DNA from: Symbiodinium sp. CCMP2592
Lineage: Eukaryota; Sar; Dinophyceae; Suessiales; Symbiodiniaceae
Reading direction: 5' to 3'
DNA length: 64,000 nt
Assembly (NCBI GenBank): GCA_905221615.1
Contig: CAJNDT010003524.1
Location: 310,001-374,000 of the forward strand
The position numbers and the translations under genes are program-made. Shown piece by piece: positions 10,401 through 20,711 of this stretch. The stretch's first letter is position 1. Each line of letters starts with the position of its first letter. The notes below the pieces were generated by a model. It worked only from the letters and a program-made list of their open reading frames with translations, did no database searches and had not been told where the DNA came from.

Positions 10401-13400
10401 TCGAGCAGTTGCCGATTCTCCAACTGCGCCTTCAGGAAACGATGCTTGCACTGTAGCACTTGTATCTCCTTCGAGACAGTAGCAGCCTTTTCAGTCTGTC
10501 CCTTCTGCTTCCAGTAACGTACTCGCATCTGCAAGTTGGTGATTCTTACAGACCTCGCAATGCCATCTTCGTCCAATCTCTTGCCAAAATTCTGATTTCC
10601 CACACACCGCGCGAACGCCTCTCTGACATGGCCAACTGATTCATGAGTCGAACTGACGACAAGAGAGGCTTGCACAGCCTTCCGACGGAGGCCTGCATCC
10701 AGCATGCATTTCAACACCCGCTTAGAATCGGAGTCTTTGGTGATGCGCAACGTAAAAAGATTCGCATTGCATTGATAAGTCTTAGCAGTGACACCGGCCT
10801 GTTCAGCCATGAAGTTTCGGATGTGTTCGAGAACGGTAGGATACTTCTGAGAAAACTGAACGAAGACAGATCCTGTAGGAGAAAGCCAGATGCAGCCATC
10901 TGCATCCAAAAATCCTGCGCAGTATCCCCAACTGCAGCGGAACTCCGCAGCCGAATCTTGTGTTTTCAACAAGCGCAGTTTTTTGTCAGATTCTATCCGT
11001 TGCAATGGATCGTTGGGCCAATCTGCTATCAGTTCAAGCTGACTTCTCTTCGTGCTGCTGTGCGGGGAAAGATCTCGAGCAGCCAGTCTAGCCTTTGCCC
11101 CGTATACCTGCCACTGCAAGGTCGGCTTGGTCAGCCCTGTACCGCTATTTCGCTTGCTGCAGATACTACCACCGAAAGAATCTTGGAAAAGGAGCAGAAC
11201 TTCTGCATGGTCGTAGGATTGAGTCATGGAGAGCATGCACGTAGAACGCGAGGCACAACCCAATGCACATCCGTCACCATCGAACACCCCAGACAAATAC
11301 TGCAAATCAGCCTTGCTCAACGCGACCGAGCTCTTCGCTGGCGGATGCCAGGGCAAAGGGTAGTGCCGGCCCCGGGCCTGAAACGAATGAAGTTGGGGCC
11401 AGCGAAGCTCGGCGAGCTCTGACCGGAGAAGCTTGTTCTCCCGGCGCAGCACATCAATCGTCTCGTCAGATGTTGTACCGGCTCGCTGCTCGAAGGACTG
11501 CTCGGCTGCACATGTCGCAGTGCTTGCTGTCCTTTGCCCGGCTGTCTTGTTCAGGGGATTGAAAGCGGAGCTGTCAAGCTTGCCGCGAATCAGAACTGCG
11601 CCCAGGTGGCACAGGTTGTGCTGAATCTTCGCTTGTGAAAGCAGCCGAAGTGCTCTGCCCTGCGCCGCGAACATGGACACAAGACTTGCTGGCTGCAAAG
11701 GATTCCAATCAGCACAAGAACAGGTCGGTGCAATTCAGTGGAGGCTGTGCGAATTCTGTCCCATCCGACCCTGGATGCACTGTCTGTTCTAGTTGGTGAG
11801 CAGCAGCGGAACCAAAGCGACCCTGCAGCATGCTGATGCCATCTAGGACCCGCATCCCTTGAAGCAGGGTCTGGGCTGTTTTTGCCCAAGTTCAGGTTTG
11901 GGCGTAGCAGTTGAAGTTTGAGGGTTTTGTTGAGGTCGGAAAAGCTTCAATTGGAGGCACCTATTGCAATCGACCTTGTACTGCAGGCTCCTCCGACTTT
12001 GGCATAAGCATTGGCAAAAATCCTCAACTTGGAACACCAAGGGAAGCATATCGACTTCTTAGCTGACAGAAGCATGATCTCTGTCCCTGTCCAGGCCCTC
12101 CATGAAAAACCTTGGAACTGTATGTAGCCCGACACATCAAAGAAGTCAAATTGTGTGCTCGGCAGTACAACAGAGCTCAGGATTTCGGGCTTGCTTGCAA
12201 AAGAAGAACAGCCAGAAAGACTGGTGAAATTCACATGGACGAGCCTTGGCGTCACGCTGCTTGCCTGCAAGCTGCTTCCGCGCCTGGCCGTCAAATCGCA
12301 GGAAACCGTCCAGAGCCTTGGGCATTATATGTAACAGTCTGTGTTCTCGAAGTCGTAGTGAAAGATGGAACTACCTGATCAGCTACCCAGCTGACAACTA
12401 CAGCTAGGTTATATGCACAAATGTAATCACGATCCACCTGTATATTTCATGACCACGGCAAGCGCAGATTGCGGCACTGCCTCAAAGGAGCTCAACTTCT
12501 AACCCTTGAAACCCTAAACTTGACTGTAAACTCCAGCCCTAAGCACCCACAGTAAACCCTGAAGCCTGAACTCCAAGCCTAAACCCGAAGCTTCAAACCC
12601 TGAACCCTGAACAGCTCAAACCCGCCCTCAAAACCGAAGGTGGAGCCTGGAACAACAATAGAACTTCGCATAGAACGACAGGCAGTTGCACATCCTCTAA
12701 GCCCTAAACAGAGAAACCCCCAAACCCTAAACACCAAGTCAAGAACTTAAGCTTCCACATCCCCACTCAAGCGCTTCAGGGCCGGCTAGCCAGCCCTTTA
12801 GCCAAAACAGGGACTATGATGTGGAAACCAGATCGCAGAATTCCTGGTTCAACCTCACACAAAAGAACAGGACCCCTGTTCCAAGCGGAACTAGGAAGCA
12901 AGGGTTATTAACCAGGCTGCTGCAGTATACCCTACAAAAAAAATAAACCCTCACATCGTGCATAAGTCCTTCCACCATCAAAAGGTCTGCGAGAACCGGA
13001 AATGCCTCCGCAACCGCCTCCATGGCCTCCTTCTCAACGCCACCGACCTGGCCCCGTCGCTTGGTTTTATCGTGTTTCAGCATTCTTCGCGGGATTTATA
13101 GTGACGTGTACTCTTGGTGTTTGTACAGTATTATGGGGGACTATCAAGATTCCATGAAGACTACTATTATCATGACGGATTGGGATTGGGAGTGTAGGTC
13201 TGGCACCACCAGGGTCTGTTAGAACGACTGCTGCAACAGCACCTCCTCCTCCTGCTGCTGCTACCACAACCACCGCCACTGCCACCACCACTGCCACCAC
13301 GAATAGCTCCACCCTAAACCCAAACCCCTAACCCCCTAAACCCCTAAACCCTAAACCCTAAACCCCTGAACCCTAAACCCAGCCCGCGAGCTAAAACCCT

Positions 13401-16400
13401 GGCCTTCTCCATGGATAATGGGCCCCAAAACCCTATTCTAACTATTACGGCCCCTATATTACCCAAAACACTCAAGACGGACTTACTTTGCCCGCCTTCT
13501 CCATGGCCTCCTTGATGGCCTCTTCTGTGACCTGAGGCGCTCTGAGATCCCGGGCTCGAGGCTCGGGCCTGGGGTTCACTTACCGTTGGTTAGTAGGGAA
13601 TACGGGATCTATAAGGGATCTTTTGGGAACCTTTAAAGGGATGGATCTAAGAGATCTATACTTATAACTGTACCCCATTCTTCCATTCCCTACTAACCAA
13701 AGGTAAGTTCAGAGTTCAGGGCTTGACGGCGCCGTCGAGGGCTCTCGGTGTCTTACAGCAGTTTCTGTATCTCAGATTCAGTGTTCAAGGCTTTCGAGGT
13801 TTTCAATGGATTATAGCGGAAGAAGCATGAATACTACTCACAGCTCCTACAGCAGAGCCATGCAAAACCGTGTCCTCACCAATTTACAGGACCTCAAACC
13901 AAACAAACCTGAGGCCGCGACGTGGTTCAGTTCGTCGGAGAAGACTTTGGCCACCTCCAGCGCGATTCATTACAAGGCTGGTCAAACCGTAAATCTGACA
14001 ACCTAAGCCCTAAACCCAAACCGCTTTAGAACGCTTGAAAACAACCTGAAAGGCTGAATCCTTACAGAACTCTTAAAGAACCCCTACAAAATCCGTAAGG
14101 AATCCCACGCAAAACCTTCAGGAGTCTTTATTAAGCCCTTCAAGAACCCTCTCAAGAACCTCTGTAAAAAAATAATAAAAGTCCTTACTAAACCCCACGA
14201 AACCCTACAAAAAGCTGATAAAAACACCCCCCTCACATCCTATGACAACCCTATAAAAACCCAAGCAGTATAAAGCCTCAGTCCAAAACCGACCCCCGGA
14301 TCGTGGGCCTCGCCGTGGGCCTCGACTTTTGCCTCAGCGTTCTTCAAGGCCTCCATGACCTCCGAGAGTAGGGTTCTTCTTTTGAGCTCCTTTTTAATGT
14401 AGGGGCTTTTGGAGTTATAGGGTTTAGGGCCAGTTTAGGGGTTATAGGTTAGGGCTTTCGGCTTTCGGGTTTAGGATTGGGGTTTTAGCACCTCTGCGGC
14501 TTGGGGCTTTTAGGGTTTAGGGCTTGGGGTTGAGGGTCTAGGGTTTTGGGGTCTAGCGGATAGCGTTTAGGGTCTAGCGTTTAAATTTTAGGGTGCCGGC
14601 GTCCAAGGAGGGGGTTCAGGGCTTCTGGGGAGCGTGGTGCCTTAAACAGGGCTTACAAGGGTGATATGTAGGGGCTCGACCAGGGTTGGGGCTGCAGGGT
14701 GAAGGGTTCGTAGGGATTCTAGGATTTGGTTAAGTTGCCACAAGGGTTACTGTCAATCTTGTGGGGTTCAGGGTGTCGAGGGGTGTAGGGGTTTGGGCGA
14801 GGAGAGACGTTGAACCACAACACCTCATTGCAAACACCATTTAGAGACCCCTCTGAAAGCCGTAGTTGTAAACTCCGACTGCAAAACTTGTATAAAACCC
14901 TGACATACCAAATCAGCAATATCAAACCCTTCCTTAAACCCCATGGACCACTTATGAGAACCGTTTACGAAACTCTAGCTCGGCTTCCCGGTAGCCCCTT
15001 ACTAACAGGGGTGCCCTTGTTCCTACTCTTCGGTGTCACAAAGGAAACCTCAAAAAGGAGGCCTAGCTTACAGAACCCTTTATCTGGAACCCTGCCTCGG
15101 CCATGAGTGCATTAAGCTTCCTCTCGGCGGTCTCCTCCGAGCACAGGGGACATGTCAGGGTCTCCGGGAATTCAGGAGGCTGTGAATTGGTTCATTTGCG
15201 CTTTTAGGTTTCAGAGCGCTTTAAACTTTGGAGTCTTTAGAGAGGGTTGTGGGTTTGAGAAGTGTGGTGTTGAGATCGAAGGCATGAGAGTCCAGGTTTT
15301 GGGAGGGCCGGCAGATTACATATTTAGGCCTCCCTCTTTGTTCTGTCTTTTGCGGATAACGACAAGCATTCCCTATCATTTATAAATATTTGACCTTGTA
15401 ATTACTTCCCTTGCGGAGCATCTTGTTGCTTAGATCTGTTCAGGGCGGGTCGGGTTCCGAGCTTTAGGTCCGAAAAGGCTCAAATGGTGGGATAAGATAA
15501 ATGGGGTCATCCCAGAAAGAGTCCGTTTATGATGGACCCTTAAACGTCCCCCCGGAAATTTGGTCTTCGGCAATCTTGGCGCAACCCTAAAACCCCAAAT
15601 CTTGTTCGAGTTCTACATGAGCCGGCAAGAGCCAAAAACTCCCCTGCTAAGCAGTAGTGCATATTTCAGACTAGTGAGCCCCGTGTACTTTGAGCTTAGA
15701 CCGTGAAAATCCGTATCCTTCTTGAAGTCCGTGATCTTCTTGCCGCACGCCTCGCCGGTGGCTATGTTGTGGCTTTTGATTGTTGTGTTGGCGAAAGGGA
15801 GCTTGCGAACCAGCGACCTACGCAACTGAAAGGAAACATGCAAATGAGTTGCAAAGAAAGAACATACACCGGCAATGAACAAAACACACAACTGCATGCG
15901 TAAGCTTGTGTATCATGACGTACCATACAGATAGAACAATTGGACGATTGAAGGAGCGATAGACAGGCAGACAGATGCACAGGCACACAGGCAGACTGAC
16001 AACAGACAGACAAACAGACAGAGAGAGAGAGAGATAGTAAGATAGTTAGATAAAGGGATGAGACGGAGATAAAGACAGTGCGAAAGTGAGATGGAGACAG
16101 AGAGATAGAGAGATTGACAGTTCGACAGCTGCTAGACGATTGACAGTTCGATTGTTTGTGTGGTTGTTTGTTTGTGTTTGTGTGACAGACTCTTGTATAG
16201 TGTTGACATATTCTGTACTGTACGGTGCTCGTAGTGTCTTTTTGAGGGGCCTGTAGTTTGCTCCAACAGTGGGCATGCTACCTCAACTTGCAGTGCGGTA
16301 CGCCGCCGAGTTGTTTTCACGAGGGTCTTAATGATCGCCATCTCGATTGGCCGGGCCAGTATGGCGTGCTCAAGTCTCGCTAGCCGTTTCGTGACGGTGC

Positions 16401-19400
16401 GTCTGCAAATGCAAGAAACAGTTCGATAGCCCCAAAGACTGCTAGGTTGACATAAGGACAAATGGATAGATCGATTCGAAGAGCCCTCTGCCGACATCGT
16501 GGCAGGGCACTTTAAAGCGTGTCCTCAAGCTCCCCTGCGTGAGTTACAATCTAAATGCAGTGACAGAACTGCGGCCACTGCATCCGGTGTGAGCGCGATG
16601 CTGTCAAGGGATAATAAGCGTCTACACGGATTCTCGGGATTCTATACAAACTCTATCAGATTTGACTGTAAGTGCTCCTTGTAACATTTTGTTACTGGTG
16701 TCTTTGGGAGAGAGGGGTGCTTGGAGGATCATGGGACTCAGTAAGTAAGGTTATACGTGCCTTAATTGGGGTTAGAAGTATAGCGATCCCGATTATGTCC
16801 CTAGTTACCAAGTTCTATGATCCTTTCAATGGGCCTCTGCCCGCTGGCTCAGCTGCGTCAGCTCTGCCATAGCTTTCTCTTGCAGCTCCTCGGGGCGGGC
16901 TGTAGACATAAAGCTTACGTAGTGGGGTTTAGGGTTTAGAGGTCTTTGGGATCATGTACGGAAAAACGCGAAACCGTCCATCCCAACCCCGACAGCCCCA
17001 AAAACTCTAAACCCTAATCCAAATTCGCATCATCCGCAATCCCGAACAACATTGAACCCATGCTCAACAGAAATTGGGCTCGAGGACTTCGCGTCTGTGC
17101 AATGCAAAGCACTGACCAGGCACGCTATCAGGCTTTGCAGGGTCTTCTAGATTTTGGGATCAGGGTAAGGTCCGGGTTCCGTTGGTCGATGACCCTTCGT
17201 TTCCAAGTCTAACTGTGATCAGGACCTTCAACCCCAAACCCTGAACGACTAGTCTATTACTTGTTTAAGGGTTTCGATGCTTGAATTGGAAAATCAGGAT
17301 TCGGACAGCTCGGAGTTCGCAAGTAGGATTCTACTGGTTCTGAGGAGTTGCATTCTTGACCTTGCCAGTCAGCCTCAACCGATGGTCAGGGGTACCTGAG
17401 CCAAAGTACCTAAATGTCGGGTCTTTTCGATGTTAGGGTTTAGGGATTAGGTTTTAGGGTTCTTTGCTGGACAGGGTCCTTCGGGAACTTCTTGGCGTCT
17501 GTCTGTTTCTGGCGGATGAGGCCGCGTGCCTGCCAAGTGCTTTTTGTTGGTTGAGTCTTCGGTTTTGCGTTTTGGGTTTAGGGTAGGGTTTAGGGCTTGA
17601 GGTTGTTTTTGTTATGTCCTTTGCAGAGGGTTCAGGTTTGAAGGAGGTCAGTGGTCAGATTCCGGGTTTAGGAAAGCTTAGGATTTCGAGGTAGGGTTTG
17701 GGATGGAAGGTTCATGGCTCATTCAAAGCAGGACTATAACAAGTACCTCACTTGAGTTTACAAGCCAGTGGAACTTCCATCCGCTTCCATCCTTACAGCA
17801 CCCTGCTTTCTAAGTTTCCTAATCCTCTGGGCAGCGCTTGCGGACCGTAACTGAACCTTAAACCTTATGCCTCCCTCAAACTTAAGCCCCAAACTCTAAA
17901 CCCTAAATACCCTAAACCAAAAATCTTGAACCCTACATTGAAAAGTCCAAATCCTAAGGACTACTCGGTACTGAAGCGAAATCCCAAGACCGACTCGAGG
18001 TTCCGGAACCTGTATATGAGCCCTAAGAGCTAAAATTTTGGGGTTGCAAGCGGTAGATTACACTGGATTTAGAAACTAAGCCTCCGCAGCCATGTTGTCA
18101 GGTAAGGGCTTAGGACCTTTTCGGCCACTCCGTCTTCAAGAACGAAAAAGCAACCCAACCCCAACCCGAAAATCTCTATCAACACTGCGAGGATCCAGGC
18201 TGAAGGCTTCAACGTCACGGGATGTCGGGATGAGAGATTCTTACGTGCTTCAGGGTCTGAGAGTAGGGTTTGGTCTGGGCTTTATAGGGTTTATAGGGTT
18301 TAGAGCCCAGGGCTTAAGGTTTAAGCTTCAGGTTTTAGGGTCCAAGGTCTGGAGCCGACAGTCGAAGGACCGGCCTGGTTCAACGCCAGCTCTGCTTTGG
18401 CCTCAGCCGCATGTGTTCAGGCCGTGGGACCCGGTTTAGGGTCATGGGACTTAGTAAGTAAGGTTATAAGTACCTTACCTTAATTGGGGTTATAAGTATA
18501 GCTACCCTAATTATAACCCTAGTTACTAAGTCCCATGATCCTTTAAGTAGGGTCGTTTTGGGAACTGTGGGCCTTTGCTGCGCCGAGCTTTTTGCCGACC
18601 CTGCTCAGGCACCAATTGCCGAGTACGCTCTCGTGTTAGGGTTTAAGGGTTTAGGGTTTAGGATTTCTATGCGGCTTCTGTACGGGTTTTACACGATTTG
18701 GTCGGGTTTCAGTTTCATGCAGGTGATTCCATGCCCAACCCTCTGCAAACCTTACCATAAAAACACCGAAGACCCTGAAGTCGAACACTCAAACACCAAA
18801 ATCGTAAATCTCTAAATTCAAAAGACTAAAACCACTTATACCAAAACTTCTAAACTCTGAGGCCCCTACACTCAAAGCCCCCAAATGCCCAACAGCCCTA
18901 GAGCCATACTTGGCCCGACACCCCGACCTTGCCCACAAGTCAACCTAGCCCTAAAAGCCTGCTGCGCTTTCAAAGATCCAACCCACGAAAACGGTTTAGG
19001 GTTTAGGGTTCAAGACCCTGGCAAGTCTAAAGTCCTAATGAGGACCTGCACCCCCACTAGACTACGTTTTGTAGGGCCCGGATATGTTAAGCAACTCATA
19101 GGGGCCCTACCACAAAATGGATCATGGTAGGATATGAAACCAATAACACCCTGCAAAACCCTTCTCTGAGACCCTACACCCTCGTCATCCCTAATCCCGA
19201 TGCCTTAAACCTTAAACCCTAAAGGTGCCCTAGAGACTACAAACTGTAACCAACAACCCCAAACCCCAAATCTACTAAAACCCTAAACCTTAAACCCCAA
19301 CACCCTGAACCCTAAAAGCTCTTAGTAAAGAGCCCCCCTGAGGAGCCGGCGGACGCACCCTCGCAATCGCTGATGGCTTTCGTCGACTCCTCCGCAGGTA

Positions 19401-20318
19401 AAACCTGCAAAGCTTTTGACCATGAGGGGTCGTCAAGGGTTCCCTCAAGAGGTCTTTGAGGTTTATGTTAAGAGAACCCTTACAGAAACCCTCTAAAGGA
19501 ATAGGTTGAGGGCTTCAGGCTTAGAGATTCGGGTTGGCGTATCTGAAGGCTCAGAGCTTGAAGGTTCTGAGTTCTTACTTACTACTTAGGCTGTCTTGCT
19601 GATGATCTATCATGTGAAAGGTTGGGTTTTGAGTCAATCGATGTATTGGAAACCTGTACGTGTTGTACTCGAGTTGGAGACGCTGGTGTCCGCTTGCTGA
19701 AACAACAAAGAAGACGGCAGAGCCCCAACGAGAGAATCATGTGGGGCCTTGTAATTGGAATATGGTTTTGGGGTTATAATATCGCACAAAAATCCTAAAT
19801 AGTTAACAAGGGACCCTAAGGAGTAGAATTGTAATTGTTCGCTTCTATATTGCAGAACATACGCCTTGTCCTCAATACCCGGAAAGGCCAAACCCGAGCC
19901 CCCATTAACTCCCCAAGCCCTGCTACAGCTTCGCTGGGAAGCCCCGGTCGGCTTATCTGTTCGCGTTAAACAGCTAGATAGCTGCATACTGTGTTTTCTT
20001 AATCACATGCATACGAATGCATTGTTCATTTGGTTCGTTTATACGTTGACTTGCGTATTAGCCCGTTCATGTACATGAGGCTTCATTCGATTCGTTTATT
20101 CGCTGATTTGCATATTAGCTCATGTACATGACCCTAAGCCCTAAACTTCAAAACCCTAAACCCTAAACTTCAAAATCCAAAACCCTAAACCCTAAGCTCC
20201 TTTTCCGAACGCGGGTTGGCCGTCAAAACTCACAGGTTCCGACCGGCTTCGAGGCCAGGAGGGAGCGCGTCGCGTGGCCCGTGGCCAGAGCCACGGCCTT
20301 GTCGATGCTGAGCACGCC
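4476..20318 (-). CDS. Helical/coiled-coil-like protein in many short exons (array A)
   Basis: A string of short minus-strand islands with coding character, most opening after AG|G, is separated by telomere-like repeats. Exons fitted with frame and splice sites: 20234-20318 (GVLSIDKAVALATGHATRSL...), 19359-19389 (ESTKAISDCE), 13487-13531 (VTEEAIKEAMEKAGK), 7162-7206 (ALAEEMGNVDKAEAE), 5590-5651, 4476-4553 (FSKVAERSKKVQERLDK at its end). Approximate ones: 18560-18620, 18366-18405, 17468-17535, 16838-16902, 15695-15785, 15085-15148, 14290-14362, 13912-13965, 12975-13045, 9490-9540, 8580-8640, 7853-7920, 6325-6397. The peptides are rich in Ala, Lys, Glu and Val with heptad-like spacing and no membrane segment or cysteine pattern. 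I do not recognise a family; a structural or cytoskeletal coiled-coil role is inference. Similar islands in array B and the shared DAExPFLKGIE motif indicate a paralogue. Whether all islands belong to one transcript is unproven, because two unrelated genes lie within the span. Confidence 0.55.
4826..5170. repeat. Trinucleotide repeats in inverted arrangement
   Basis: Plus-strand CAT/CATCAC repeats (4826-4930) are followed, after about 65 bases, by GATGATG repeats (4996-5150). The two blocks are therefore roughly complementary and could pair. GGA-rich sequence follows to 5200. Frames through it are low-complexity and not credible genes. Confidence 0.75.
8801..8908. mobile_element. Inverted-repeat element, family B
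   Basis: TATAGGGCCTTAATAATTAG at the left end is matched by TTTAGGCCCCTATATTA at the right, with GGGTTTTGGGGCCCATTATA inside. About 108 bp and non-coding. The best copy of family B together with the one at 60214. Confidence 0.8.
9544..9712. mobile_element. Degenerate inverted-repeat element, family D
   Basis: Contains GGAGGTTTATGG and then TTATAAGTGGGGT, GTAACCATAATTACAACCC and ACTTATAACCCC in the order seen in intact family D copies, but expanded by TTTAGGG-like sequence near 9590. Confidence 0.55.
10358..11698 (-). CDS. LAGLIDADG homing-endonuclease-like protein
   Basis: An intronless 446-codon frame with two LAGLIDADG helices: YLSGVFDGDGC at residues 134-144 and YCAGFLDADGC at 259-269. 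Both keep the acidic residue that in this family binds the catalytic metal, so a monomeric two-repeat fold is expected. Residues 1-60 are basic and Ser/Thr-rich and could be an organelle presequence. Residues 78-100 and about 385-440 look helical or coiled (ENKLLRSELAEL; LENRQLLEYREMLQHL). Known LAGLIDADG proteins cut long DNA sites and spread introns or inteins; some have become RNA maturases. Proteins of this layout are familiar to me from dinoflagellate nuclear genomes. The gene lies in a repeat-free block (about 9.96-12.44 kb) between array A exons on the same strand, so it is nested in an intron or is an insertion. The plus-strand frame 10643-11422 is its shadow. Activity is not shown by sequence. 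Confidence 0.85.
   Translation of the reverse strand: MQPASLVSMFAAQGRALRLLSQAKIQHNLCHLGAVLIRGKLDSSAFNPLNKTAGQRTASTATCAAEQSFEQRAGTTSDETIDVLRRENKLLRSELAELRWPQLHSFQARGRHYPLPWHPPAKSSVALSKADLQYLSGVFDGDGCALGCASRSTCMLSMTQSYDHAEVLLLFQDSFGGSICSKRNSGTGLTKPTLQWQVYGAKARLAARDLSPHSSTKRSQLELIADWPNDPLQRIESDKKLRLLKTQDSAAEFRCSWGYCAGFLDADGCIWLSPTGSVFVQFSQKYPTVLEHIRNFMAEQAGVTAKTYQCNANLFTLRITKDSDSKRVLKCMLDAGLRRKAVQASLVVSSTHESVGHVREAFARCVGNQNFGKRLDEDGIARSVRITNLQMRVRYWKQKGQTEKAATVSKEIQVLQCKHRFLKAQLENRQLLEYREMLQHLQFNSW
11700..12440. other. Complex DNA upstream of the LAGLIDADG gene, no gene recognised
   Basis: High-complexity sequence without TTTAGGG repeats, continuous with the LAGLIDADG gene. A minus-strand frame at 11947-12294 (115 codons, Phe/Ser-rich) shows no family I know and may be upstream untranslated or decayed coding DNA. 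Confidence 0.4.
13402..13506. mobile_element. Family B element bracketed by a 13-bp direct repeat
   Basis: GCCTTCTCCATGG occurs at 13402-13414 and 13494-13506. Between them is family B sequence (GGGCCCCAAAACCCTATTCTAA...CGGCCCCTATATTA). The right copy of the repeat is the coding sequence for the end of the array A exon 13487-13531 (Ala-Met-Glu-Lys-Ala), so the element duplicated exon sequence on insertion. The exon ends at a good donor, AAA|GTAAGT, and the left copy now lies inside the intron. Confidence 0.7.
13579..13706. mobile_element. Inverted-repeat element, family H
   Basis: The ends CTTACCGTTGGTTAGTAGGG and CCCTACTAACCAAAGGTAAG are inverted copies, flanked by GTTCA on both sides, a likely target duplication. 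The second copy (53031) lacks the middle. The end sequence itself carries GTAAG, a ready-made splice donor. Confidence 0.75.
16020..16125. repeat. GACAGA/GAGA simple repeat
   Basis: Degenerate purine-rich repeats (ACAGACAGACAAACAGACAG, then GAGAGAGAGATAG) over about 150 bases including 15960-16020. No gene. Confidence 0.7.
16719..16834. mobile_element. Inverted-repeat element, family C
   Basis: CTTGGAGGATCATGGGACTC at the left is matched by the right end CTAGTTACCAAGTTCTATGATCC in reverse. The core TTATACGTGCCTTAATTGGGG matches other C copies. Right next to the array A exon at ~16840. Confidence 0.75.
18437..18549. mobile_element. Inverted-repeat element, family C
   Basis: A near-consensus copy. 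AGGGTCATGGGACTTAGTAA faces TTACTAAGTCCCATGATCCT; the core has TTATAAGTACC and GGGTTATAAGTATAGC. It lies in the intron between array A exons at 18.38 and 18.58 kb. Confidence 0.85.
20020..20131. repeat. Degenerate tandem duplication of about 57 bp
   Basis: TTCGTTTATACGTTGACTTG...TTCATGTACATGA (about 20034-20078) is repeated as TTCGTTTATTCGCTGATTTG...CTCATGTACATGA (20091-20131). Each unit ends in the palindrome TCATGTACATGA. No gene. Confidence 0.6.
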
Positions 20319-20350
20319 CTGCCTCGGGTTTAGGGTTAAGGGTTAATCCT

Positions 20351-20462
20351 ACTTGGAGGTTCATGGGTAGTCATAAGTGGGGTTATCAGTAGGGTAACCA
20401 TGATTATAACCCATATTAGGGGACTTATAACCCCACTTATAACTACCCATGAACCTCCAAGT
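20351..20462. mobile_element. Inverted-repeat element, family D
   Basis: A near-perfect palindromic element: ACTTGGAGGTTCATGGGTAG at the left and its complement ending CCTCCAAGT at the right, with GGGGTTATAAG and CTTATAACCCC inside. It lies just upstream of array A exon 20234-20318 on that strand. Confidence 0.9.
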
Positions 20463-20711
20463 AAACCCCCATCCCTAAATCCCTAGGCTCCCTATAGACC
20501 CGAAACCCGAACACATATGGGGGGAGCATGGAAAACTTGTGGTGTTGAGGGTGGTACGAGCCCCATCCCCATGTAGAGTTTCAATGGTTGGGCCGGGTCA
20601 GAGCTGGAAGATATGTGTTTAGGAATTACGGCTCGTGCCAGGCCTGTTCGAACACGGTATGTTTCGGTCTTGCCTAAGGGAAAGCGGAGGAGGGAATAGT
20701 GGAACTACTTA

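Noticed and set aside
10643-11422. Plus-strand 259-codon frame
   Set aside because: It lies entirely antisense to the LAGLIDADG gene, whose minus-strand frame has both family motifs; the plus frame has none.
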